A stretch of DNA of 7,789 bases from Pseudomonadota bacterium (GCA_027490595.1 JAIXXU010000021.1:1-7789); one strand, 5' to 3'. Shown: positions 1 through 6,177, numbered from the stretch's first letter. Program-made: numbers and translations. Notes: generated by a model from the letters alone, not told the origin.

Positions 1-665
1 ATACATTTAGCTCCTTTCAGTTAGCTATTCAAAAGGGCCTTTCATGGATAGAGACAGATGTTAAATTAACAAAAGATAACAAACTTATACTCATGCACGA
101 CGATAAACTTGAGCGTACGACTAATGGAAATGGATTAGTTGCTCAAAAAAAATTCAATGACATAAAAAAATTAGATGCAGGCTCATGGTTTTCACCAGAG
201 TATTCGGAAGAAAAAGTTCCTTCTTTAGAAGAAACAATAAAATTTCTAAAAGAATACAAAATTTCTGCGAATTTAGAAATAAAAGGATGCGAAGGAAGAG
301 AAAGACTAACCTCACAAATATTTGCTGAGACGATTCATGAATTATGGCCTCAAGAGTTGCCTATTTTAGTTTCTTCTTTTCACATCCCCTCACTTTTCAT
401 AGTTAGGGAAAAACTTAAAAATATACCAATTGGCCTATTGTTTGAAGGAAAGCTACCTCAAGGCTGGAAAAGCTTGGCCCATGAGCTACAAGCAACATCC
501 ATTCACCTAGATCACAACTTTATTACTGAAAAAATAACTCACGAAATTAAACAAGAGAATTTAGACGTTCTGGTTTATACAGTAAATGAGAAAAAAAGAG
601 CACTTGAATTATTTTCTTATGGTGTGACTTCTGTTTTTTCTGATTTGCCAACAATACTAGATTAA
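1..665 (+). CDS. Glycerophosphodiester phosphodiesterase (GDPD family), 5' end missing
   Basis: GDPD-family enzymes hydrolyse glycerophosphodiesters, from phospholipid turnover, to glycerol 3-phosphate and an alcohol. The frame is open to the left edge, so the gene starts outside the window. The visible 220 residues begin at TFSSFQLAIQKG, the family's usual 'NT..AF..A...G' start region. The ATG at 93 is the Met just before the catalytic His and is not the true start. Seen directly, counting from the first visible residue: the metal ligands of E-x-D (Glu17, Asp19 in WIETDV), His32-Asp33 followed by ERTTNG, the NLEIK metal-binding segment (Glu92), the VYTVN strand near the C-terminus and a closing GVTSVFSDLP. 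The TIM-barrel core therefore looks intact. Whether it carries a signal peptide cannot be seen. It converges on the glycosyltransferase gene with overlapping stops. A UgpQ-like role is inferred; the exact substrate is unknown. Confidence 0.9.
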   Translation, partial: TFSSFQLAIQKGLSWIETDVKLTKDNKLILMHDDKLERTTNGNGLVAQKKFNDIKKLDAGSWFSPEYSEEKVPSLEETIKFLKEYKISANLEIKGCEGRERLTSQIFAETIHELWPQELPILVSSFHIPSLFIVREKLKNIPIGLLFEGKLPQGWKSLAHELQATSIHLDHNFITEKITHEIKQENLDVLVYTVNEKKRALELFSYGVTSVFSDLPTILD

Positions 666-1888
666 CAAATATTTTTATAATTTTTTGCAGAATATTTTTC
701 CATTCCAATTATTCTAAACATTTCTTTATATGAAAAATATTTTTCTTTATCTGAAAAAAGATTTACACAAAATTCTATTTTTTTAGATAAATCTTGAGTG
801 TTGTTTTTAGGATATTTAAATTCAGGGAAATCAATAAAAACCTCCGGAAGAGCTCCAGCATCGGAATAAATCGTAGGAATACCAGATTGCATAAATTCCA
901 CGCCTACACGACAAATCATTTCGCTATCTAAACTTGAAATAATTCCAAAATGAACATTACCCAGAAACTCAGGTAATTTTTCAAAATAATAATCCAAAAC
1001 AAACAAACATTTATTTTTACTTCTTAAACAGTATTTATTAGTTGTTTTAAAATTCTCTTCAAAAGAACTGATGTTGTTATAAAAAATGTCTGCGGCTTTT
1101 AGATTTTCGCTTTTCCCAATAAAAATAAGTTGAATATAAGAGCTACAATTGCTCTTAAGAAAAGCATCAATAACAGACTGATGTCCTTTAACGAAATCAT
1201 ATCGTCCCAGAACCACAAAAATAGGTTTGCTAAAATCTAATATAGGAAAATTATTAGCAAGACTGAAGTTATCAAGTTTTGTCTGAGATACTTCAAAATC
1301 CTTACAAAAATACTGTAACAACTTTTTACTTTGAGGAATATGAAAAGGAACCTTATTTTCTAGAAGTTGGCAAGGAAAAATTGTTTTTTCAGTATAAAAT
1401 TTATAGACAATCTTAGAAAAAAAATTATTTTTGATACTTTGACTTTGACCTTTTAAACGAAATAATTTTTTATCGAACCACAGAGAAGGAAAAAGTATTT
1501 TCATTAATACCATCAAAAAATGGTCTCGTCCTTCAATAACAACTACATGAGTGATATTGTTTTCTTTTTTTCTAATAAGTTGAAACAAACAGATGAAAGA
1601 GTACAAAAACAAGAAAAAACGCATACGATGGATTGGTAAATTTAAAAAATGCAATCCATATTTTTTAGACTTTTCATCCATATGTGTGTTGCCTGACTCG
1701 GCTACATAATATATTTTTTTATCCATACCTTTTAGGAATAAGCAATATTGAAGACTGTATTCAGTTACAGCCGAAAACCAAGGATTTGAATTTAAAAAAA
1801 GGTAGGTTTCACTTGATAAAGTGGGGGATGTGGGCACCTTTCGACGAGTAAGATCAAGCATCTTTCTCATAAAATAACTTTGCTTCAT
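662..1888 (-). CDS. Glycosyltransferase, GT4-like (GT-B fold)
   Basis: A 408-residue protein that probably moves a sugar from a nucleotide-sugar donor to a surface polysaccharide, LPS or glycolipid acceptor at the cytoplasmic side of the membrane. The C-terminal half carries the GT4 hallmarks: LGRYDFVKGH (residues 227-236, the linker strand and donor-site lysine region), the E-x7-E donor motif (Glu323 and Glu331 in SEMICRVGVE) and GIPTIYSDAGALPEV (336-350). The N-terminal half (about 28-200) is the divergent acceptor domain. It has a hydrophobic stretch at about 90-105, possibly membrane-associating rather than a true transmembrane helix. The chosen ATG at 1888 has AGGAT 7 bases upstream; the next Met (residue 7) has no ribosome binding site. 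It is transcribed divergently from the tRNA-His gene and is not in an operon with any visible gene. Acceptor and sugar cannot be named. Confidence 0.85.
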   Translation of the reverse strand: MKQSYFMRKMLDLTRRKVPTSPTLSSETYLFLNSNPWFSAVTEYSLQYCLFLKGMDKKIYYVAESGNTHMDEKSKKYGLHFLNLPIHRMRFFLFLYSFICLFQLIRKKENNITHVVVIEGRDHFLMVLMKILFPSLWFDKKLFRLKGQSQSIKNNFFSKIVYKFYTEKTIFPCQLLENKVPFHIPQSKKLLQYFCKDFEVSQTKLDNFSLANNFPILDFSKPIFVVLGRYDFVKGHQSVIDAFLKSNCSSYIQLIFIGKSENLKAADIFYNNISSFEENFKTTNKYCLRSKNKCLFVLDYYFEKLPEFLGNVHFGIISSLDSEMICRVGVEFMQSGIPTIYSDAGALPEVFIDFPEFKYPKNNTQDLSKKIEFCVNLFSDKEKYFSYKEMFRIIGMEKYSAKNYKNIC

Positions 1889-1895
1889 TCTTGAT

Positions 1896-1900
1896 ATCCT
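1896..1900 (-). promoter_or_regulatory. Ribosome binding site of the glycosyltransferase gene
   Basis: On the minus strand this reads AGGAT, 7 bases before the ATG at 1888. It supports that ATG over the in-frame ATG six codons later, which is preceded only by AT-rich coding sequence. Confidence 0.5.
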
Positions 1901-1904
1901 ATCA

Positions 1905-2007
1905 GCTCATATTCCAGAAATAGCATGCCACCATGCACACCTGAGAGAAATAGTTTCTTTGTTCACACTTTTGCTCTTTTCACTTGACACAAGCGCTCAT
2001 ATTACAG
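1905..2007 (+). repeat. Pair of 13-base imperfect direct repeats upstream of tRNA-His
   Basis: GCTCATATTCCAG at 1905-1917 and GCTCATATTACAG at 1995-2007 match at 12 of 13 positions and are 90 bases apart. The second copy fills the spacer of the proposed tRNA-His promoter; the first lies just upstream of the glycosyltransferase ribosome binding site. They could be binding sites for one regulator or a chance match. Confidence 0.3.
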
Positions 2008-2013
2008 TATTCG
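1984..2013 (+). promoter_or_regulatory. Likely sigma-70 promoter of tRNA-His
   Basis: A perfect -35 box TTGACA lies at 1984-1989. The -10 box is poor: TATTCG at 2008-2013 with an 18-base spacer, or GTATTC with 17. Transcription would start near 2020, about 10 bases before the mature tRNA. The position and the exact -35 box make this the best candidate, but the weak -10 lowers confidence. Confidence 0.5.
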
Positions 2014-2028
2014 TTAAAAATTCTCTAT

Positions 2029-2105
2029 GGTGGCTGTAGTCAAGTGGTTAAGACAATGGATTGTGATTCCATCATTCGGGGGTTCAAGTCCCCTCAGTCA
2101 CCCCA
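2029..2105 (+). tRNA. tRNA-His (anticodon GTG)
   Basis: The sequence folds as a complete cloverleaf. The acceptor stem is GTGGCTG (2030-2036) against CAGTCAC (2095-2101), with one G-U pair. The D arm stem is GTC (2039-2041) with GAC (2052-2054). The anticodon stem is ATGGA/TCCAT, with loop TTGTGAT and anticodon GTG at 2063-2065. The T arm is GGGGG/CCCCT with loop TTCAAGT. The extra G(-1) required by histidyl-tRNA synthetase is encoded at 2029 and faces C73 at 2102. CCA is encoded at 2103-2105. No neighbouring tRNA gene is present, so it appears to be a single-gene transcript. Short open frames over this region are not genes. Confidence 0.97.
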
Positions 2106-2160
2106 GAGGTTTCTCTCATTCTTCCCTCTTATTACTATTCGCTTTCTCTATGAAATTGTC

Positions 2161-2172
2161 CCAAAATTTTGG
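2161..2172 (+). promoter_or_regulatory. 12-base perfect palindrome next to the small-gene promoter
   Basis: CCAAAATTTTGG is a perfect dyad ending 5 bases before the TTGACA of the promoter at 2178. Its centre lies about 46 bases upstream of the predicted transcription start, a position where activators or repressors often bind. It has no loop and no following T-run, so it is not a terminator. A role as an operator is inference. Confidence 0.3.
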
Positions 2173-2177
2173 TCCAT

Positions 2178-2206
2178 TTGACACTTTCATCAACTTGATT
2201 TATTTT
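2178..2206 (+). promoter_or_regulatory. Strong sigma-70 promoter of the 65-residue gene
   Basis: A perfect -35 box TTGACA (2178-2183), an ideal 17-base spacer and a -10 box TATTTT (2201-2206, 4 of 6 consensus bases). Transcription would start near 2213, giving a leader of roughly 75 bases before the ATG at 2290. It separates the small gene from the tRNA-His transcript. Confidence 0.65.
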
Positions 2207-2276
2207 AGTTTGTCGGAAATAAAATTATTTTCTCACCAAGTATCATTACAAATATTTGGGTTTCTACACACAATTT

Positions 2277-2284
2277 AAGGAGGT
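2277..2284 (+). promoter_or_regulatory. Near-perfect Shine-Dalgarno of the 65-residue gene
   Basis: AAGGAGGT lies with AGGAGG ending 6 bases before the ATG at 2290. It fixes that ATG as the start. A TTG two codons upstream (2284) overlaps this site and can be dismissed. It is the strongest ribosome binding site in the window. Confidence 0.8.
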
Positions 2285-2289
2285 TGGCA

Positions 2290-2487
2290 ATGCATAGTAA
2301 CTACGAAAGCACTCCTAATTCGTTCTATAAGCACGAGCAAGGCGCAAAGGATGACGTCTTTAAAGACCTTGCTACCGATGCATTAAAAAAACTAAAGCTA
2401 AAACAAATTCAAAACGAAGAAATTTCTTGCATCCTTGGAACAAACTCAAAAAGACCCGCACGAAAAAACTCATCGATGACTCAATAA
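2290..2487 (+). CDS. Small hypothetical protein, 65 residues
   Basis: I do not recognise this protein. It starts MHSNYESTPN, is hydrophilic, and has no signal peptide, membrane segment or zinc-type Cys/His cluster; there is a single Cys. Residues about 20-48 are rich in Lys, Asp, Glu and Leu (DVFKDLATDALKKLKLKQIQ) and could form an amphipathic helix. The C-terminus is basic and probably disordered (KRPARKNSS). The case for a real gene is its setting: a near-consensus promoter, an AAGGAGGT ribosome binding site at ideal spacing, and a stop one base before the convergent acetyltransferase gene ends. These signals suggest high expression. A small regulatory or adaptor protein is possible, but no function can be assigned. 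Confidence 0.72.
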   Translation: MHSNYESTPNSFYKHEQGAKDDVFKDLATDALKKLKLKQIQNEEISCILGTNSKRPARKNSSMTQ

Positions 2488-2488
2488 A

Positions 2489-3067
2489 TCAAGGATGATG
2501 CAAACTCATCCACTCATTTCGAAGTACAGAGTACATGTATGAGTTGTATATTTGCCCATCCTTTTCCATAAAATTTCTTAAAACACCCTCTCTTTGCATT
2601 CCAATTTTTTCCATTACCCTGCGGCTTCCCACATTTTCAACCACACAGTTAGCTTCCACTCTTTGCAAGTAGGGCATGTTCAGAAAGCTATAGTCCACAA
2701 GACCTAAACAAGCTTCCACCATAATTCCCTGACCCCAAAACTGGTCTGATAGGCAATAACCAAGCTCAAGAGTATAACGACTTAAGTCTGAACGCTGAAA
2801 AATACCAACGGAACCGACCATTTTAGCTGAAGCTTTATGCTGTAGAGCCATGAATATTAAAGAGTTTTTTTCGCTCAGTTCCTGGATAATTTTAAAAAAC
2901 TCACGAGTATCGTCCATCGTGCGATGACGATCCCAATTTACATAGCGAGTTACATTTACTGAGCTAGCCCAATCATAAAGATCAGGCAAATCTTTGCTAT
3001 AAAAAGGCCTTAAAATAAGCCTTTTAGTCTCAAGCATTACAGGTTTTGTAGGCAATTCGATAGTCAT
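2489..3067 (-). CDS. GNAT acetyltransferase, RimJ/RimL type (Acetyltransf_3)
   Basis: A 192-residue cytoplasmic enzyme that moves an acetyl group from acetyl-CoA to an amine. In the RimJ/RimL branch this is often a protein N-terminus, but other amines are possible. Seen: the family opening LETKRLILRPF near residue 12, a central ELGYCLSDQFWGQGIMVEA stretch holding the acetyl-CoA pyrophosphate loop (GQG), and the closing core VENVGSRRVMEKIGMQREGVLR, where Asn and the VMEKIGM helix are typical of the family. The start at 3067 is chosen because AGAGGA precedes it at 6-base spacing and the family fold begins right after it. The frame is open 17 codons further up (to a TTG at 3118), but no ribosome binding site is seen there. 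It lies 85 bases after the remnant of the DppF-type gene on the same strand and probably has its own promoter. Substrate unknown. Confidence 0.87.
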   Translation of the reverse strand: MTIELPTKPVMLETKRLILRPFYSKDLPDLYDWASSVNVTRYVNWDRHRTMDDTREFFKIIQELSEKNSLIFMALQHKASAKMVGSVGIFQRSDLSRYTLELGYCLSDQFWGQGIMVEACLGLVDYSFLNMPYLQRVEANCVVENVGSRRVMEKIGMQREGVLRNFMEKDGQIYNSYMYSVLRNEWMSLHHP

Positions 3068-3073
3068 GCAAAA

Positions 3074-3079
3074 TCCTCT
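3074..3079 (-). promoter_or_regulatory. Ribosome binding site that sets the acetyltransferase start
   Basis: AGAGGA on the minus strand sits 6 bases before the ATG at 3067. It decides between this start and the upstream in-frame TTG (3118) and ATG (3100), which have no such site. Confidence 0.65.
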
Positions 3080-3152
3080 TAAACAACAGAAGTAGGACAT
3101 GAACAGTATCGGAAGCAAGTAGAATTCTATTTGTCTAAAAAGAGTACAAGAA

Positions 3153-3356
3153 CTATGTTGTTAAACTTTTTGTATCCGGAAAATGACATGCCACTAGGTG
3201 CGGGGTTGACTCCGTTCCTAAATTTTGGAGAACAGGAGAAACCATTTTACAGATTTGTTGCACTTTAGGACATCGAGTGTGAAAACGACAACCCGAGGGA
3301 GGGCTGATTGGGCTAGGCACATCGCCTTGAATTAAAGTTTTTTCACGTTTTTTTAT
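3153..3356 (-). pseudogene. Detached C-terminal domain of the DppF/OppF-type ATPase, behind an in-frame TAA
   Basis: In the same frame as the ATPase gene at 3357-4154, directly after its TAA, 67 codons run to a TAG at 3153-3155. They encode the oligopeptide-transporter C-terminal region: KTLIQGDVPSPISPPSGC, then CRFHTRCP, a third Cys and PHLVACH. GDVPSP and PPSGCRF are hallmark motifs of this family. Four cysteines with spacings 6, 7 and 21 match those of the partner ATPase (6, 7, 19), the residues that hold a [4Fe-4S] cluster in Dpp-type ATPases. The alignment across the stop needs no gap, so a single nonsense substitution is inferred. No convincing start with a ribosome binding site lies inside, so the segment is translated only if the stop is read through. 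With it, the protein would be 333 residues, normal for DppF. Confidence 0.88.
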
Positions 3357-4154
3357 TTATTGAGTGGTAGGAATACTATCCATTAAAATCTGAGTGTAAG
3401 GATGCATAGGCCTCGAGTATAAATCAACTGAACTAGCATGTTCCACTATTTGGCCAAGATACATTACAGCAACTTCATCTGATATATGCTCAATCACAGC
3501 GAGATCATGGGCTATAAATAAATAAGAAAGATGGTATTTATCTCTAAGATCCATGAGCAGATTTAAAATCTGGCTTTGAATTGAAACATCAAGTGCACTA
3601 ACTGGCTCATCGCATATGATTAACTGTGGCTTTAAAGCCAATGCACGAGCAATACCAATTCTTTGTCTTTGGCCACCAGAAAATTCATGTGGATACCGCA
3701 AAAGGCTACTGGAAGATAAACCAACTTCCACCAATAACTCTTCAATAGCTTGTTTTTTTTCCGAAGAATTCTCATACACGCCATGAATATCGAAAGGTTC
3801 TGAAAGTATTTGTTGAACACTCATACGAGGATTTAGGCTGGAGTAAGGATCCTGAAAAATAATTTGAAGATTTTTGCGAACCATCTTCAATTCTTTGTTT
3901 GATAACTTTTGAAGATTTTGCCCTAAAAAGAAAACATCACCTGAGTTTGCTTTGATAAGCTGGATAATGGCTCGACCCAGAGTGCTCTTGCCACATCCAG
4001 ACTCACCAACAAGCCCCAAGGTTTTTCCCGATTGTAGGGTAAAGCTAACACCATCAACTGCGTGAACGTGTCCCGTAACTCTTCCCCAAAAACCACTTTT
4101 CACAGGAAAATAAACACGTAGGTCTTTCACTTCTAAAACTGGTTTGTCGCTCAT
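3357..4154 (-). CDS. Oligopeptide/dipeptide ABC transporter ATPase, DppF/OppF type, truncated by an early stop
   Basis: One of the two nucleotide-binding subunits that power di- or oligopeptide import at the inner face of the membrane. The 265 residues hold a complete ATPase domain: Walker A GESGCGKS (50-57), Q-loop Gln101 (IIFQDP), YSSLNPR typical of this family, signature FSGGQRQR (158-165), Walker B LIICDEP (178-184) with Glu183, and H-loop His216 (IAHD). The frame stops just after HPYTQILMDSIPTTQ, where the C-terminal oligo_HPY domain should begin; that domain lies beyond the TAA. The family is usually about 320-335 residues. The start is 7 bases after the stop of the DppD-type gene, with only a weak GTGAG upstream, so translation is probably coupled. 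ATP hydrolysis could survive truncation, but transporter assembly may not. Dpp, Opp and App types cannot be told apart here. Confidence 0.9.
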   Translation of the reverse strand: MSDKPVLEVKDLRVYFPVKSGFWGRVTGHVHAVDGVSFTLQSGKTLGLVGESGCGKSTLGRAIIQLIKANSGDVFFLGQNLQKLSNKELKMVRKNLQIIFQDPYSSLNPRMSVQQILSEPFDIHGVYENSSEKKQAIEELLVEVGLSSSSLLRYPHEFSGGQRQRIGIARALALKPQLIICDEPVSALDVSIQSQILNLLMDLRDKYHLSYLFIAHDLAVIEHISDEVAVMYLGQIVEHASSVDLYSRPMHPYTQILMDSIPTTQ

Positions 4155-4161
4155 TTTTTTC

Positions 4162-5151
4162 TCACACTTTGAAGCACGCTACAAAATGGCCTTTTTTAAC
4201 TTCACGCAAAGGAGGTTCTTCTAGCCCCTTACACTCAGCACCGGCCAATGGGCAACGATCTTGAAAACGACAGCCTTGTGGCAGATGGGAAAGAGAGGGC
4301 ACAAGGCCCGGAATAGCATACAAACGATTTTTTCTTTCACCTAATTTTGGGGATGATTTTAGAAGTCCAAGAGCATATGGATGCATGGTATTTTGAAAGA
4401 ATTCACTAACTGGCGCTTTTTCTACAACCTGGCCTGCATACATAACAACCACATCGTCACAAGTCTCAGCGACAACCCCTAAATCGTGAGTGATTAAAAT
4501 CACAGACATAGAAAACTGTTTCTGCAAATGATTAATAAGCGCAAGAATCTGAGCTTGAATCGTGACATCTAACGCAGTTGTCGGCTCATCTGCAATCAAT
4601 AATTTAGGCTGACAAGAAAGAGCCATGGCAATCATGACCCTCTGCCGCATTCCTCCTGATAGCTCATGAGGATAGCTATTCATTCGCTTTTCTGGAGAGG
4701 GAATGCGAACTTTGTTTAGCATTTCGAGAGCGTTTTCTCGGGCATCTTTCTGAGACATTGCTTGATGGACCTGGAAAACTTCACTAATTTGATTTCCAAT
4801 AGTTAGAACAGGGTTGAGGCTAGTCATAGGCTCTTGAAAAATCATAGACATTTTGTTGCCTCTAATTTTTCTCATTTCTTTCTCAGATTTAATTAAAATA
4901 TCTTCATTATCAAAAAAAATCTTACCACCAGTAATTTGTCCTGATTGCGGAAGAAGACGCATAAGAGAGAGGCTAGTGATACTCTTACCACATCCTGATT
5001 CACCAACAATACCCACTGTTTTTCCCAGAGAAACCTGGAAAGATATTCCATCAATGGCTTTTATTTTTTTCGAAGTTGAAACAAAACTTATTTCTAAATT
5101 CTCTACAGTAAGCAAGGGGATGTTTTGTTCTACAGAAGAAACAACATTCAT
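4162..5151 (-). CDS. Oligopeptide/dipeptide ABC transporter ATPase, DppD/OppD type
   Basis: The second nucleotide-binding subunit of a peptide importer, 329 residues and full length. Seen: Walker A GESGCGKS (50-57), Q-loop Gln106 (FQEPMTSLNP), signature LSGGMRQR (164-171), Walker B LLIADEP (184-190) with Glu189, and H-loop His222 (THDLGVV). The C-terminal oligo_HPY domain begins at MHPYALGLL and runs through PGLVPSL and GCRFQDRC. Cys294, Cys300, Cys307 and Cys326 form the cluster-binding set known from Dpp-type ATPases. A minus-strand AAGG sits 8 bases before the ATG at 5151. It follows the oxygenase gene by 57 bases and precedes the DppF-type gene by 7. No permease or peptide-binding protein gene is in the window, so the membrane parts must be encoded elsewhere. 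Substrate class is inferred from family only. Confidence 0.93.
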   Translation of the reverse strand: MNVVSSVEQNIPLLTVENLEISFVSTSKKIKAIDGISFQVSLGKTVGIVGESGCGKSITSLSLMRLLPQSGQITGGKIFFDNEDILIKSEKEMRKIRGNKMSMIFQEPMTSLNPVLTIGNQISEVFQVHQAMSQKDARENALEMLNKVRIPSPEKRMNSYPHELSGGMRQRVMIAMALSCQPKLLIADEPTTALDVTIQAQILALINHLQKQFSMSVILITHDLGVVAETCDDVVVMYAGQVVEKAPVSEFFQNTMHPYALGLLKSSPKLGERKNRLYAIPGLVPSLSHLPQGCRFQDRCPLAGAECKGLEEPPLREVKKGHFVACFKV

Positions 5152-5208
5152 TGAAGGTACCTTGGTAAATAAACTGATATCGATTGAAAATTTAAATAGA
5201 TTTTAGGG

Positions 5209-6165
5209 TTATATCTTGGAATTAAATCCATTTTCTCTCAAGCGTTCTTTGAGAAAATTATCTGCTAAAATAGGAGAATACTTAGCAGGACGACTAGGAC
5301 TTATACAATTATCAAGAACTTTAAGTTCACAATTTCCATAAGCGTGAACAAAAAAAGGCATTGAGAAACGAGATTCATTTTTTGAATTTGGTGGATTGAC
5401 AACCCGATGAGTGGTGGATGGTAAGACATCATTTGTAATACGAGCCATCATATCTCCGGTATCAATCACTAATTGATCTTGAGAAGACTCAATATCTAAC
5501 CATTTGCCTTCCTTTGTTAAAATTTGAAGACCTGACTGGGTCGCACCACACAAGATTGTCATCAAGTTAATGTCCTCATGCTCAGCAGAACGAATTTCAC
5601 CAGAATGAAAGTGCTCTTTTTCCAAGGACGGATAGTGAAGCAGACGAAGGATGGTATTCCCATCTATGGCCATTCCCGACAACGTTTTAGAGGGAAGTTG
5701 AAGATATTCACCAATGACATCAAGCAAAGAAAGAGAAAGCAAATCCAGAGAGTGATAAAGCGTTAACAATTTAGGTTTAAGTTCTGGACACTCTTCTGGC
5801 CAAATATTTTTTGGATAAAGCGTAGCACGCGCTGGATCGTTGAATTCTTCACGTCCCACGTGCCAGAACTCTTTTAAATCTTTTTTGGAATTATTTTTTG
5901 CATGCTCAATGCCAAAGCCCACGTAGCCTCTTTGGCCCCCACCAACATTGTCGATGTATTTATTTTTAACTTCGTTATTCAAAGTAAAAAGTTTTTTAGT
6001 TTCTTTGTAACAGTCATCAATTAAGCTGTGATTAATCCCATGCTCTTCCAAAACAACAAATCCAAATTCTTCAATAGCGGAGCCAAAAATACGAATAAAA
6101 TCCAATTTATCTTTTTCGGAGCCATTGGATAAATACCTAAAATTGACCACGGGAACTTTTTTCAT
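5209..6165 (-). CDS. Isopenicillin-N-synthase-like Fe(II)/2-oxoglutarate dioxygenase
   Basis: A 318-residue cytoplasmic non-heme iron oxygenase, probably using 2-oxoglutarate and O2 to hydroxylate or desaturate a small molecule. The N-terminal DIOX_N domain is clear: VPVVNFRYL and EFGFVVLEEHGI (residues 4-44), then a QRGYVGFGIE stretch typical of the IPNS-like family. The iron triad is complete: His196 and Asp198 in EHEDI, and His253 in TTHRVVNP. The R-x-S pair Arg266/Ser268 (RFSMPFF) that binds 2-oxoglutarate is present. A TAGGAG ribosome binding site 6 bases upstream overlaps the stop of the peptidase gene, which suggests coupled translation in an operon. Relatives range from plant flavonoid and ethylene-forming enzymes to bacterial antibiotic and nucleobase oxidases, so the substrate cannot be guessed. 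It need not make an antibiotic. Confidence 0.9.
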   Translation of the reverse strand: MKKVPVVNFRYLSNGSEKDKLDFIRIFGSAIEEFGFVVLEEHGINHSLIDDCYKETKKLFTLNNEVKNKYIDNVGGGQRGYVGFGIEHAKNNSKKDLKEFWHVGREEFNDPARATLYPKNIWPEECPELKPKLLTLYHSLDLLSLSLLDVIGEYLQLPSKTLSGMAIDGNTILRLLHYPSLEKEHFHSGEIRSAEHEDINLMTILCGATQSGLQILTKEGKWLDIESSQDQLVIDTGDMMARITNDVLPSTTHRVVNPPNSKNESRFSMPFFVHAYGNCELKVLDNCISPSRPAKYSPILADNFLKERLRENGFNSKI

Positions 6166-6171
6166 TTGGAT

Positions 6172-6177
6172 CTCCTA
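6172..6177 (-). promoter_or_regulatory. Ribosome binding site of the oxygenase gene, overlapping the peptidase stop
   Basis: TAGGAG on the minus strand ends 6 bases before the ATG at 6165. Its first three bases are the TAG stop of the M16 peptidase gene, so ribosomes finishing one gene sit on the start signal of the next. Confidence 0.7.

Noticed and set aside
1923..1958. Short inverted repeats GCATG/CATGC and AGAAA/TTTCT in the glycosyltransferase/tRNA gap
   Set aside because: Stems are only 5 bases each and no promoter elements line up with them; they are expected by chance in AT-rich DNA.
2105..2116. AGAG-GTTT-CTCT hairpin after tRNA-His as an intrinsic terminator
   Set aside because: The stem has only 4 base pairs, uses the last A of the tRNA and is followed by a mixed pyrimidine run rather than a T-run.
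1984..2278. Two overlapping plus-strand open frames, 65 and 83 codons, across the tRNA-His region
   Set aside because: They run through the tRNA gene, start at TTG or other weak positions without ribosome binding sites, and encode no recognisable protein. The tRNA explains the sequence.
3153..3356. The downstream segment as an independent small gene
   Set aside because: No start codon with a ribosome binding site is seen ahead of the conserved motifs. An in-frame GTG lies inside GDVPSP and would remove part of the domain. The content is exactly the missing DppF tail.
3357..3359. Reassignment of TAA to a sense codon in this genome
   Set aside because: TAA ends the GDPD, glycosyltransferase, small and polyprenyl synthase genes at the expected family or gene ends, so TAA is a normal stop here.
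3632..3820. Minus-strand 62-codon frame inside the DppF-type gene in another phase
   Set aside because: It overlaps the conserved ATPase signature region in the correct frame; it is a shadow.
4853..5206. 117-codon plus-strand open frame antisense to the DppD-type gene
   Set aside because: It lies wholly over a well-supported ABC ATPase gene and its upstream gap, and is a mirror of conserved codons there.
5578..5766. Plus-strand 62-codon frame antisense to the oxygenase gene
   Set aside because: It lies over the HxD region of the oxygenase and has no ribosome binding site or recognisable product.
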